7,748 nt of DNA from Myxococcaceae bacterium. Lineage in GTDB: Bacteria; Myxococcota; Myxococcia; Myxococcales; Myxococcaceae. The first letter of the stretch is position 1. Every line of letters starts with the position of its first letter. Positions 1-5,407 of the stretch are shown here, piece after piece. The position numbers were made by a program, and so were the translations under genes. The stretch covers positions 1 to 7,748 of the forward strand of contig JAGSPQ010000131.1 of the NCBI GenBank assembly GCA_018262385.1, read 5' to 3'. The notes under the pieces are model-generated. The model saw only the letters and a list, made by a program, of their open reading frames with translations. It was not told the origin of the DNA and made no database searches.

Positions 1-1406
1 TGGAAGTTCGGGGTGTGGATTCCGGCCTGGCGCACCACCTTCTTCGCCAGCGCCTTGTCGAGGGCGAGCGCGAGGGTGGCGGGATCCGAGCCGGTGTAGG
101 GGATGTCGAGCAGCTCGAGCAGCGCGGGCACCTGGCTCTCGCGGTTCCGGCCGCGGAAGCCTTCGGCGATGTTGAAGACGATGTCGACCGGGTTGGCGGC
201 GAGCTCGGCGGGCAGCTCGGGGGTGGCCTCGAGATCGATCACCTCGTGGCCCCACGACGAGATCGACTCGCGGATCGCCTGGAGGGTGCTGGGCGAGTCG
301 TACTCGGCGTGCGAGTCCTCGGAGGCGTCGAAGGTGGGCTTGATCCGCTTGACGTTGAAGGTGAAGCCGACCTTCAGCGGCCCCTTGCGGGTGGGCTTGC
401 CCTTGCTGCGGGTCGAGTCCTTGATCTTGTGGCGCCGGGCGGCGGACGCGATCACCGCGCCGATCACCGCGTCGAAGTGGAGCCCTTCGAGCTCGCCGGC
501 GGCGAAGATCCCCGCGCCCGGCTCGAGCGAGGGCAGCGCGTTGATCTCGAGGAAGTACGGGACGCCGGCGTCCGAGAGGCGAAAGTCGATCCGGCCCAGG
601 TCGCGGCAGTCGAGCACGCCGAAGATCTTCTGCGCCGACTGGCGAACCTTCTCGCTCATCTCGGGGGTGATCTTGGCCGGCGCGCGGACGGTGACCGCCT
701 TCTCGTACCGGGTCTTCAGCTCGTAGTCGTAGATCTCCCACTTGCGGGGCGCCTGCTTGGGGTCGACCACGTACTCGACCGGCGAGAGCACTCCGCCGAA
801 GTCGTTGTCGACCATCTGGAGGAACGGGACGGTGAGATCGCGGCCGAGGATGTACTCCTCGACCAGCACTCCGGAAGGGTAGCGCTCGAGCGCGGTCGCG
901 ACCTTGGCCTTGAGCGAGTCGACGTTCTCGGCGATCGAGTCCTGGGTGATCCCCTTCGAAGAGCCTTCGAAGTTGGGCTTCACGATCACCGGGAAGTGGA
1001 GGTTGTCGGGGTGGAGATCCGCCAGCTTCTCGACGAACTGCCAGCCGGGGGTGCGGATCCCGTGCTCGCGCAGGATCAGCTTGGTCAGCTGCTTGTCGAG
1101 GGTGATCGCGAGCGCGTAGGCGTCCGAGCCGGTGTAGGGGAAGCCGAGCTCGTCGAACAGCGCGGGGAAGAACGCCTCGCGGAAGCGGCCGCGGCGGCCC
1201 TCGGCGGTGTTGAAGATCAGATCAGGCGAGTAGGCCTCGAGGCGGGCGACGGTGCGGGACGCCGGCCCGGAGACCTCGAAGCGCTCGAGGCGGTGGCCGA
1301 GCCGCTCGATCGCGGCGGCGAGGGCGGAGACGGTCTGCTCGGTGTCGAACTCTGCTTCTTCTTCCGCGTCGGTCAGACGCAGGTTGTGGGTCAGCGCAAT
1401 GCGCAT
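1..1406 (-). CDS. Tandem D-Ala-D-Ala-ligase-like ATP-grasp protein (C-terminus beyond left edge)
   Basis: The protein is open through the left edge, with 468 codons visible. It starts at the ATG at 1406, which has an AGGAG 10 bases upstream. Module 1 (about residues 1-330) looks like a complete D-alanine-D-alanine-ligase-type ATP-grasp enzyme. It has an N-terminal FNTAEGRRGRFRE and PYTGSD region, an ATP-binding lysine in VIVKPNFEGSSKGIT (K143), VEEYILGRD, and the metal-binding acidic/Asn motif FLEINALPSLEPG (E287, N289). After a basic linker (RSKGKPTRKG), a second module begins near K345 with FNIAEGFRGRNRE, PYTGSD and LALALDK. It is cut off before its ATP site. Over a 45-residue stretch the two modules share 26 identities. 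The family joins a carboxylate to an amine through an acyl-phosphate. The substrate here is unknown, and the AEG motif differs from the usual peptidoglycan Ddl HG motif, so I give no ddl symbol. A conventional single-module ligase is excluded unless the second half is degenerate beyond the window. Confidence 0.9.
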   Translation of the reverse strand, partial: MRIALTHNLRLTDAEEEAEFDTEQTVSALAAAIERLGHRLERFEVSGPASRTVARLEAYSPDLIFNTAEGRRGRFREAFFPALFDELGFPYTGSDAYALAITLDKQLTKLILREHGIRTPGWQFVEKLADLHPDNLHFPVIVKPNFEGSSKGITQDSIAENVDSLKAKVATALERYPSGVLVEEYILGRDLTVPFLQMVDNDFGGVLSPVEYVVDPKQAPRKWEIYDYELKTRYEKAVTVRAPAKITPEMSEKVRQSAQKIFGVLDCRDLGRIDFRLSDAGVPYFLEINALPSLEPGAGIFAAGELEGLHFDAVIGAVIASAARRHKIKDSTRSKGKPTRKGPLKVGFTFNVKRIKPTFDASEDSHAEYDSPSTLQAIRESISSWGHEVIDLEATPELPAELAANPVDIVFNIAEGFRGRNRESQVPALLELLDIPYTGSDPATLALALDKALAKKVVRQAGIHTPNF

Positions 1407-1416
1407 GTGCTCGTCT

Positions 1417-1421
1417 CTCCT
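1417..1421 (-). promoter_or_regulatory. Shine-Dalgarno site of the ATP-grasp gene
   Basis: On the minus strand AGGAG stands 10 bases before the ATG at 1406. It supports that start and the independent initiation of this gene, which is separated from the RDD gene by a 123-bp gap. Confidence 0.6.
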
Positions 1422-1448
1422 GGTTCGGCTCTGATCACTGCGCCCCCT

Positions 1449-1527
1449 CTCGGCGAAAAGCCCCGGGGCCGCTCGTCACACGGTGCTGCTTTGTTCCTCG
1501 GCGAAAAGCCTCGGGGCCGCTCGTCAC
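1449..1527. repeat. Two 31-bp direct repeats between the RDD and ATP-grasp genes
   Basis: Copies at 1449-1479 and 1497-1527 differ at a single position (C at 1463, T at 1511). They are 48 bp apart start to start, with a 17-bp spacer. The plus-strand core reads CGGCGAAAAGCC followed by the varied base, CGGGGCCGCTCGTCAC. Copy 1 contains the perfect palindrome GCCCCGGGGC, which the T in copy 2 breaks. Each copy can pair its CGGC and GCCG ends as a 4-bp stem. Copy 2 ends two bases before the RDD stop codon, so both would lie in the 3' part of the operon transcript and in the leader of the ATP-grasp gene. They could be a dispersed genomic repeat, a processing or termination element, or a tandem operator. 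No T-tract typical of an intrinsic terminator follows a strong stem. Confidence 0.8.
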
Positions 1528-1529
1528 TC

Positions 1530-2087
1530 TTACTCGGTTCGGCCGTCGGGTGGACGCTCCAACATCGCTCGTCCGGTGGCGCGGGCTTCACGCTGCGGAG
1601 ACGCGAGCAGGCCTTCGCCCGAGACCACCTTGCCGTCGGTGACCTGGGTGTTGGCCCACAGATCGCCCAGCCGCAACCCGAGCGGGTCGCGGATCACCTT
1701 CACCACCTCGAGCGTGCCGAGCACCACGCAGCCGGCGATGAACGCGCGCAGGCCGAGCTCGGGCATCATCCCGAGGATGATCACCAGCCCGAAGGGCGAG
1801 TTGCGCAGCACGCTGTCGCGGTGGCGGGCGCCTTGCCGGGTCGGCAGGTAGACGACCTTCACCCCGAACAGCTTCTTGCCCAGGCTCTGCCCCTGGAGCA
1901 TGCCGTCGGCGAACAGCAGGTAGAGCAGCGCGACCACCACGCCGGCCGGCCCGGTGCTGAGGTAGAGCACCCAGGCGATCAACAGGTCGACCGCCCGCGC
2001 GCCGCCGCGCAGGATCAGCGAAGCCTTCGGATAGGGAGAGCCTTCTGACTCGCCGACCACCCTCAACGATTTCCGAAAGCTGCTCAC
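1530..2087 (-). CDS. RDD family membrane protein
   Basis: 185 aa, starting at GTG 2087 and ending TAA. The GTG overlaps the upstream stop as GTGA and has an AGGA/GAGG motif about 10 bases before it. The RDD signature is present: R31 and D34 in RGGARAVDLLIAW, the conserved GQSLGKKLFGVKVV segment (residues 66-79), R95-N96, and a late Asp (D142) in LGDLWANTQV. Hydrophobic stretches at about 33-60 and 99-132 predict three or four inner-membrane helices. The N-terminus (1-22) and C-terminus (about 155-185) are polar and probably cytosolic. RDD proteins are small membrane proteins of mostly unknown role, some implicated in ion transport. Here it is the third gene of a coupled set after the proline-rich membrane protein and the DUF4177-like protein. 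Family assignment is firm; function is unknown. Confidence 0.88.
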   Translation of the reverse strand: MSSFRKSLRVVGESEGSPYPKASLILRGGARAVDLLIAWVLYLSTGPAGVVVALLYLLFADGMLQGQSLGKKLFGVKVVYLPTRQGARHRDSVLRNSPFGLVIILGMMPELGLRAFIAGCVVLGTLEVVKVIRDPLGLRLGDLWANTQVTDGKVVSGEGLLASPQREARATGRAMLERPPDGRTE

Positions 2088-2473
2088 GTGTCGTCTTCCT
2101 CGGCTTCGCCTTCACCTGCCAGCTGGGCCAACCTTTCCCAGGCACTTACCGCAGGTGGCATCTTGGCCCGGTCACCGGCCAGTTGGCGAAGCCGAACCTC
2201 GGCCACCTCGAGCGAACGGCCCCGCTCGGAGGGATCTTCTTCCGATTTAGTAACGGCCGGGCCCTCGCGGGTAAAGAAGACGAACGCCATCGAGGGGCGC
2301 TTGGAGGACTCGCGCATCGCGAACTGGATCCCGTCCAGCTTCCAGCCCTTCGCCGTCCACTCGTTGAGCGTCCGCTCGATCGCCGCCTCGTCGACGGTCG
2401 ACAGCTCGAGCACCTTGTAGAGCAGCGGCCGGGGCGCGGCGGGAAGGGCTTTCTTCTTTCGCTTCCCGCTCAC
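2084..2473 (-). CDS. Small DUF4177-like protein
   Basis: 129 aa from GTG 2473 to TGA 2084. The start overlaps the stop of the upstream membrane-protein gene as GTGA, and its own stop overlaps the RDD start the same way. A second in-frame GTG one codon earlier (2476) is an equal alternative. The same frame stays open far upstream, but that extension is Arg-rich and antisense-like, and it overlaps the convincing membrane-protein frame. After a basic leader (residues 4-8 are KRKKK) comes a compact alpha/beta domain. It has Y19-KVLEL, a helix ending in LNEWTAKGWKLDGIQ (36-50), and a strand MAFVFFTRE (62-70). This is the layout of DUF4177-type domains, with the hallmark helix, Gly-Trp turn (G43, W44) and strand. 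The C-terminal third is charged and helical and ends in an acidic EAEEDDT tail. No signal peptide or membrane helix is seen. No enzymatic role is known for the family. Confidence 0.8.
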   Translation of the reverse strand: MSGKRKKKALPAAPRPLLYKVLELSTVDEAAIERTLNEWTAKGWKLDGIQFAMRESSKRPSMAFVFFTREGPAVTKSEEDPSERGRSLEVAEVRLRQLAGDRAKMPPAVSAWERLAQLAGEGEAEEDDT

Positions 2474-3717
2474 CACCAGACCCGGCTGTACGGACGATCC
2501 AGCTCGGGATCCCGGTAGTAGTAGTTGAAGGCGGTGGCGGGAACCGGGGCGTTGACGGTGTCCGCCCAGAGCAGCGAGACGATCACCTTGGTGCCGGCCG
2601 CGCCCACGCCGGCGAGCACGTAGGGAATCGCGCTCTTGAAGGCGCCGATCCCCTGCGAGGCAAAGAATCCGCCTGGGACCAACAGCTCGGAGATGATCCA
2701 CACCGCCAGGCCCACCCCGGCTCCGAAGAAGTCGGCCCGAAGGATTTGAGCGCTGCTGGGGTGAAACTTCAGCCCCGCGATCGCCAGCGCGGTCGCGCCG
2801 ATCGCCGGCATGATCATGATCGCGTCGAACCCCCCGCGCAGATCGACGTTGCCGCCGGTGCTGGCGACGATTCCGAGGATCAGCGCGGTGTAGATCGCCG
2901 CCCATGCCGCGCCGCTGGTGATCAGCAGCCCCTTGTTCATCGGCATGTCTCCACCGCCGACGATCGCGGTGATCCAGGCGCCCCCGAGCGCGCCGATCAG
3001 GCCGGTGTAGGAAATGGCAGTCGCGTCGGTGGTGATCGCGTTGGCCATTCCGATCCCGAAGAGCGCGCCGACCAGCGAGTTGACGATTCCGAACGTCGCG
3101 GTGTTGACGCTCATCCAGTTGTAGAACTGCCAGAACGCCGCGGTCGCGAAGCCGACTCCGGCGCCGACCAACCCCCCGACGAGGTAGGCGACCCGCGCAT
3201 CCGGCCCGGTGGGGTCGTAGCAGGAAGAAGGAAGGGGGCAGGAAGGGGCCAGGCTCTTCTCGTTCACGTGGCGGGCGATGCGGGGCACCATCTGGGTGGC
3301 CAGCAGGCCAGCGCTGCCCATGATCGTGTGGTGCGCCAGGAACACAACGCTGCCTGGACCGGAGAGGAACGAGCCCTCGCGCGGGTGGCCGCCGAGCATC
3401 GCGCTGGGCGGCTGCTGAATCGAAGCGGGGTCGAGGTTCGGATCGATCGGCACCTGGGGCTCGAGCGACTGCGGCTTGGCCGGGACGTCGGCGGGCGGAG
3501 GCGGCGCTGGCGCAGGAGGCTGCGGCGGCTCGACGATCGGCTCGGGCGGCGGCACCGGGGGGGGAGGGGTCGCGACCGGCGGGCCCGCATCGGGCTGCCC
3601 GTCTGAAGGAACCGGGACGACGATGATCCGCGGATCCTCGTTGGGAGGAGTCGTCTGGGCCAGGACAGCGGCGGGCACCAGGCCGACACACAGCAACAGC
3701 CAGACGGCACGAAGCAT
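2470..3717 (-). CDS. Signal-peptide protein with proline-rich spacer and multi-helix membrane domain
   Basis: I do not recognise this protein. The chosen start is ATG 3717 (415 aa), because it begins directly with a signal peptide: MLRAVWLLLCVGLVPAAVLA, likely cut before Q21. An in-frame ATG at 3777 would add 20 polar residues before it and would overlap the divergent gene. C10 is not in a good lipobox, so signal peptidase I processing is likelier. Residues 46-90 are extremely proline-rich (PPPPVPPPEP, PAPAPPPPAD), like a spacer that crosses a periplasm or contacts peptidoglycan. After a linker with two nearby cysteines (PSCPLPSSC) come about six hydrophobic, Gly/Ala-rich segments in residues 170-400. 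Examples are LVGGLVGAGVGFATAA, VGALFGIGMANAI, YTGLIGALGGAWITAIVG and FFGAGVGLAVWII. The C-terminus has several aromatic residues (NYYYRDPE, YSRVWW). The stop overlaps the DUF4177-like gene by 4 bases. The gene is surely real; the product is hypothetical. Confidence 0.85.
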   Translation of the reverse strand: MLRAVWLLLCVGLVPAAVLAQTTPPNEDPRIIVVPVPSDGQPDAGPPVATPPPPVPPPEPIVEPPQPPAPAPPPPADVPAKPQSLEPQVPIDPNLDPASIQQPPSAMLGGHPREGSFLSGPGSVVFLAHHTIMGSAGLLATQMVPRIARHVNEKSLAPSCPLPSSCYDPTGPDARVAYLVGGLVGAGVGFATAAFWQFYNWMSVNTATFGIVNSLVGALFGIGMANAITTDATAISYTGLIGALGGAWITAIVGGGDMPMNKGLLITSGAAWAAIYTALILGIVASTGGNVDLRGGFDAIMIMPAIGATALAIAGLKFHPSSAQILRADFFGAGVGLAVWIISELLVPGGFFASQGIGAFKSAIPYVLAGVGAAGTKVIVSLLWADTVNAPVPATAFNYYYRDPELDRPYSRVWW

Positions 3718-3775
3718 GGGGCGAAGATTAGGAGATTCCCGGCGCGAGGGCGTCCCTTTCGCGTATTGAAACGCC
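3718..3775. promoter_or_regulatory. Divergent intergenic region, presumed to hold both promoters
   Basis: Only 58 bp separate the ATG of the minus-strand membrane-protein gene from the ATG of the plus-strand carbonic anhydrase gene, so promoters for both should lie here or extend into the coding regions. Neither start has a convincing Shine-Dalgarno site. On the minus strand a weak -10-like TAATCT lies 7 bases before the ATG, which would fit a leaderless or very short leader. A small inverted repeat, GCGT (3761-3764) with ACGC (3771-3774), sits against the plus-strand start and could fold or bind a regulator. No clear -35/-10 pair is visible. Confidence 0.4.
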
Positions 3776-4291
3776 ATGGCGATCGAAATCTACGGCGGGA
3801 TGACTCCCCGGGTGCACCCGCTGGCGTTCGTGCATTCGTCCGCGCAGCTGCTGGGCGACGTGGCGATCGGCGAAGAGGCGTCGGTGTGGCCGACCGCGGT
3901 GCTGCGCGGCGACAACGGCTGGATCCGCTTCGGGGCGCGCACCAACTTCCAGGACGGCGGGATCGCGCACGGCACGATCGGGACCTCCAACACCACCGTC
4001 GGCGAAGAGTGCACCATCGGCCACCGCGCGATCCTCCACGGCTGCACGGTGGGAAGTCACTGCCTGGTCGGGATGGGGTCGATCCTGCTCGACAACGTCG
4101 AGATCGGAGATTGGTGCTTCATCGCCGCCGGCTCGCTGATCACCCCGAACAAGAAGTTCGAGACCGGCAGCTTCATCATGGGCTCGCCGGCCAAACGGGT
4201 GCGCGACATCAAGGACAGCGAGCGGGAGTGGATCAAGCACTCGTGTGGCGTCTACCTCGAGCTCACCCGCGCCTACCGGAAAGCCGGGTAG
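3776..4291 (+). CDS. Gamma-class carbonic anhydrase family protein (left-handed beta-helix)
   Basis: 171 aa from ATG 3776 to TAG 4291. It consists of imperfect hexapeptide repeats of a left-handed beta-helix, for example VAIGEEASVWPTAVLRGDNG, TVGEECTIGH and TVGSHCLVGMGSILLDN. A C-terminal helix follows (about residues 140-168). The zinc ligands expected for the gamma carbonic anhydrase/YrdA/PaaY group are present as H65 (QDGGIAHG), H83 and H88 (IGHRAILHGC). So are R44 and D46 (VLRGDN) and Q59-D60. The acidic proton-shuttle loop of the archaeal enzyme Cam is absent, as in CamH-type members. The family forms trimers with zinc or iron at subunit interfaces and is thought to hydrate CO2, although many members show little activity in vitro. 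It stands alone on the plus strand, divergent from the membrane-protein gene, and overlaps the HD gene tail to tail by 19 bp. Family certain; catalytic activity likely but unproven. Confidence 0.93.
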   Translation: MAIEIYGGMTPRVHPLAFVHSSAQLLGDVAIGEEASVWPTAVLRGDNGWIRFGARTNFQDGGIAHGTIGTSNTTVGEECTIGHRAILHGCTVGSHCLVGMGSILLDNVEIGDWCFIAAGSLITPNKKFETGSFIMGSPAKRVRDIKDSEREWIKHSCGVYLELTRAYRKAG

Positions 4292-4806
4292 ACCGAGAGC
4301 CGCTCGCGGAAGCGGATCGACAGAAACGCGCTCGCCTCACCCAGCGCCCGCAGGATTTCTTCGGCCTCGGCGCGGTAGGTGCCGATCTTCTCCGCGGTCC
4401 AGTGGGGCGGCGGCGGGGCGAGGTTGGTGATCCGATCCGCCAGCTTCACCATCGCCACCTCGGGGGGCTGGCGGCGAATCCGGCGCAGGCTGTCGGCCAT
4501 CCGCTCGGCCTTGGGCAGCGTGGCGTCCTTGCTCAGCGCGAGCACGCCCTGCGTCACCTGCGGCCCGAACTCCTGCTCGACCGCGGCGCGCGGGGTCTGG
4601 GTGTCCTCGAGCACGTCGTGCAGCAGCGCGCAGCAGATCGCCAGATCGCCGTCGCGGCCGGGCTCGGCGTGGAGCGCGCGGATCAGCTCCATGCAGACGC
4701 TGGTGACGTGCACCACGTACGGCAGCCCGGTCGGGGTCTGCTGATCGCCGTGCGCGCGGGCAGCGAAGCTCAGGGTCCGCACGTACAGGTCCGGGGAGAA
4801 GCTCAT
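4273..4806 (-). CDS. SpoT/Mesh1-like HD-domain hydrolase (no synthetase domain)
   Basis: 177 aa from ATG 4806. The start overlaps the upstream stop as ATGA and has a GGAG eight bases before it. The whole protein is one HD domain of the RelA/SpoT hydrolase type. It shows AARAHGDQQ (15-23), PYVVHV with metal ligand H33, ALLHDVLEDT with H63-D64 and the catalytic E67-D68 pair, and MVKLADRITNL with D124 and N128. The (p)ppGpp synthetase, TGS and ACT regions of full-length Rel/SpoT are missing, as in small alarmone hydrolases. The basic Arg-Lys pair that family members usually carry just before the SGEPY-like turn is replaced here by T24-P25 before TGLPY. The domain may therefore be a (p)ppGpp 3'-pyrophosphohydrolase, or it may act on another nucleotide. 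It is the last gene of the VWA/PspA-like cluster and overlaps the carbonic anhydrase gene by 19 bp at its 3' end. Confidence 0.9.
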   Translation of the reverse strand: MSFSPDLYVRTLSFAARAHGDQQTPTGLPYVVHVTSVCMELIRALHAEPGRDGDLAICCALLHDVLEDTQTPRAAVEQEFGPQVTQGVLALSKDATLPKAERMADSLRRIRRQPPEVAMVKLADRITNLAPPPPHWTAEKIGTYRAEAEEILRALGEASAFLSIRFRERLSVYPAFR

Positions 4807-5381
4807 CGCGAGGACTCCGGCAGCGGGGGCAGGCTCTTCTTGTCGGCGTCTTCCCGGTAGACGTCGGCCAGCGCGCGGGCCCGCTCGACCTCGTCCCGGG
4901 CGGCGTCGAGCGCGATCACCTTGTCGAACTGCTCGACCTGCTGGCGCAGCGCCGAGCTGACGACCAGGCCGGTGGCGAGCCGGGCGCGGGCCGACTGGCG
5001 CTCGGACTTCAGCTCGGCGACCCGGCTGGCGGTGTCGGCCGCCGCCTCGAGCAGCAGCTGGGCGTCTTCGTTCGCCGAGACCAGCGCCTTCTCGGACTGC
5101 TCGCGCAAGCCCTCGGCTTCCTCGAGATCGCGCCGCAGCGTCTTGCTCGCCCGGGCATCGGCCTTCTCTTCGGCGATGCGCACCCGGCCGGCGAGATCCT
5201 TCGAGCGCCGGTCGTACTTCTCGACGTCGCGGGTCAGGTCTCCCCGCAGGGCGAGCAGGGTCGCGGCGGACTTGCGGACCTCGGCCCCCTGCCGCTCGAG
5301 CGACTCGATGAAGCCGTCGTAGACGGCGAGCGGATCCTTCGGCTCGGGGGTCTTCTTCTTCTTCTTGAAAAAGCCGAACAC
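4803..5381 (-). CDS. PspA/IM30-like coiled-coil protein
   Basis: 192 aa from GTG 5381. The N-terminus then reads VFGFFKKKKK, a short hydrophobic patch followed by five lysines. That suits peripheral membrane binding and resembles the amphipathic first helix of PspA-type proteins. Residues about 20-180 are almost entirely charged helix with heptad-like spacing. They include DPLAVYDGFIESLERQGAEVRKSAATLL, broken here as DPLAVYDGFIESLERQ and GAEVRKSAATLLAL, followed by long Glu/Arg/Ala-rich helices. No transmembrane helix or enzyme motif is seen. PspA/Vipp1 proteins form ESCRT-III-like membrane-protecting assemblies. Similarity here is in architecture more than clear motifs, so another coiled-coil family is possible. 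Start choice is uncertain: GTG 5411 would overlap the VWA stop as GTGA, like other junctions here, and ATG 5426 is also open. None has a Shine-Dalgarno site. The stop overlaps the HD gene by 4 bases. Confidence 0.75.
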   Translation of the reverse strand: MFGFFKKKKKTPEPKDPLAVYDGFIESLERQGAEVRKSAATLLALRGDLTRDVEKYDRRSKDLAGRVRIAEEKADARASKTLRRDLEEAEGLREQSEKALVSANEDAQLLLEAAADTASRVAELKSERQSARARLATGLVVSSALRQQVEQFDKVIALDAARDEVERARALADVYREDADKKSLPPLPESSR

Positions 5382-5407
5382 GACGGGGGAAAGCGTAACG
5401 CGAAACC

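Noticed and set aside
1449..1527. CRISPR array or intrinsic terminator
   Set aside because: There are only two repeat units with one 17-bp spacer and no cas genes. The stems are short and lack the strong hairpin plus T-run of an intrinsic terminator.
1391..1591. 66-codon minus-strand gene containing DERPRGFSPR twice
   Set aside because: The repeated peptide simply reflects the 31-bp DNA repeat. The frame starts inside the RDD gene, ends inside the ATP-grasp gene, and has no ribosome-binding site or recognisable domain.
15..2048. Open frame of 677 codons on the plus strand
   Set aside because: It runs antisense to the ATP-grasp and RDD genes. It is rich in Arg, Gly, Glu and His without domain motifs, and it crosses the repeat gap. 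It is a typical high-GC shadow frame.
2084..3691. Single 535-codon minus-strand gene
   Set aside because: Only its last 129 codons are credible (the DUF4177-like gene). The upstream part is an Arg/Ala-rich shadow of the signal-peptide membrane protein in another frame.
3766..4860. 364-codon plus-strand frame
   Set aside because: It overlaps the carbonic anhydrase gene in another frame and continues antisense to the HD gene. Its composition is Arg/Gly/His-rich with no motif.
5351..5366. TCT/CTT triplet run as a phase-variable microsatellite
   Set aside because: It encodes the polylysine of the PspA-like protein. Any change would be in multiples of three and keep the frame, so it is not a convincing on/off switch.
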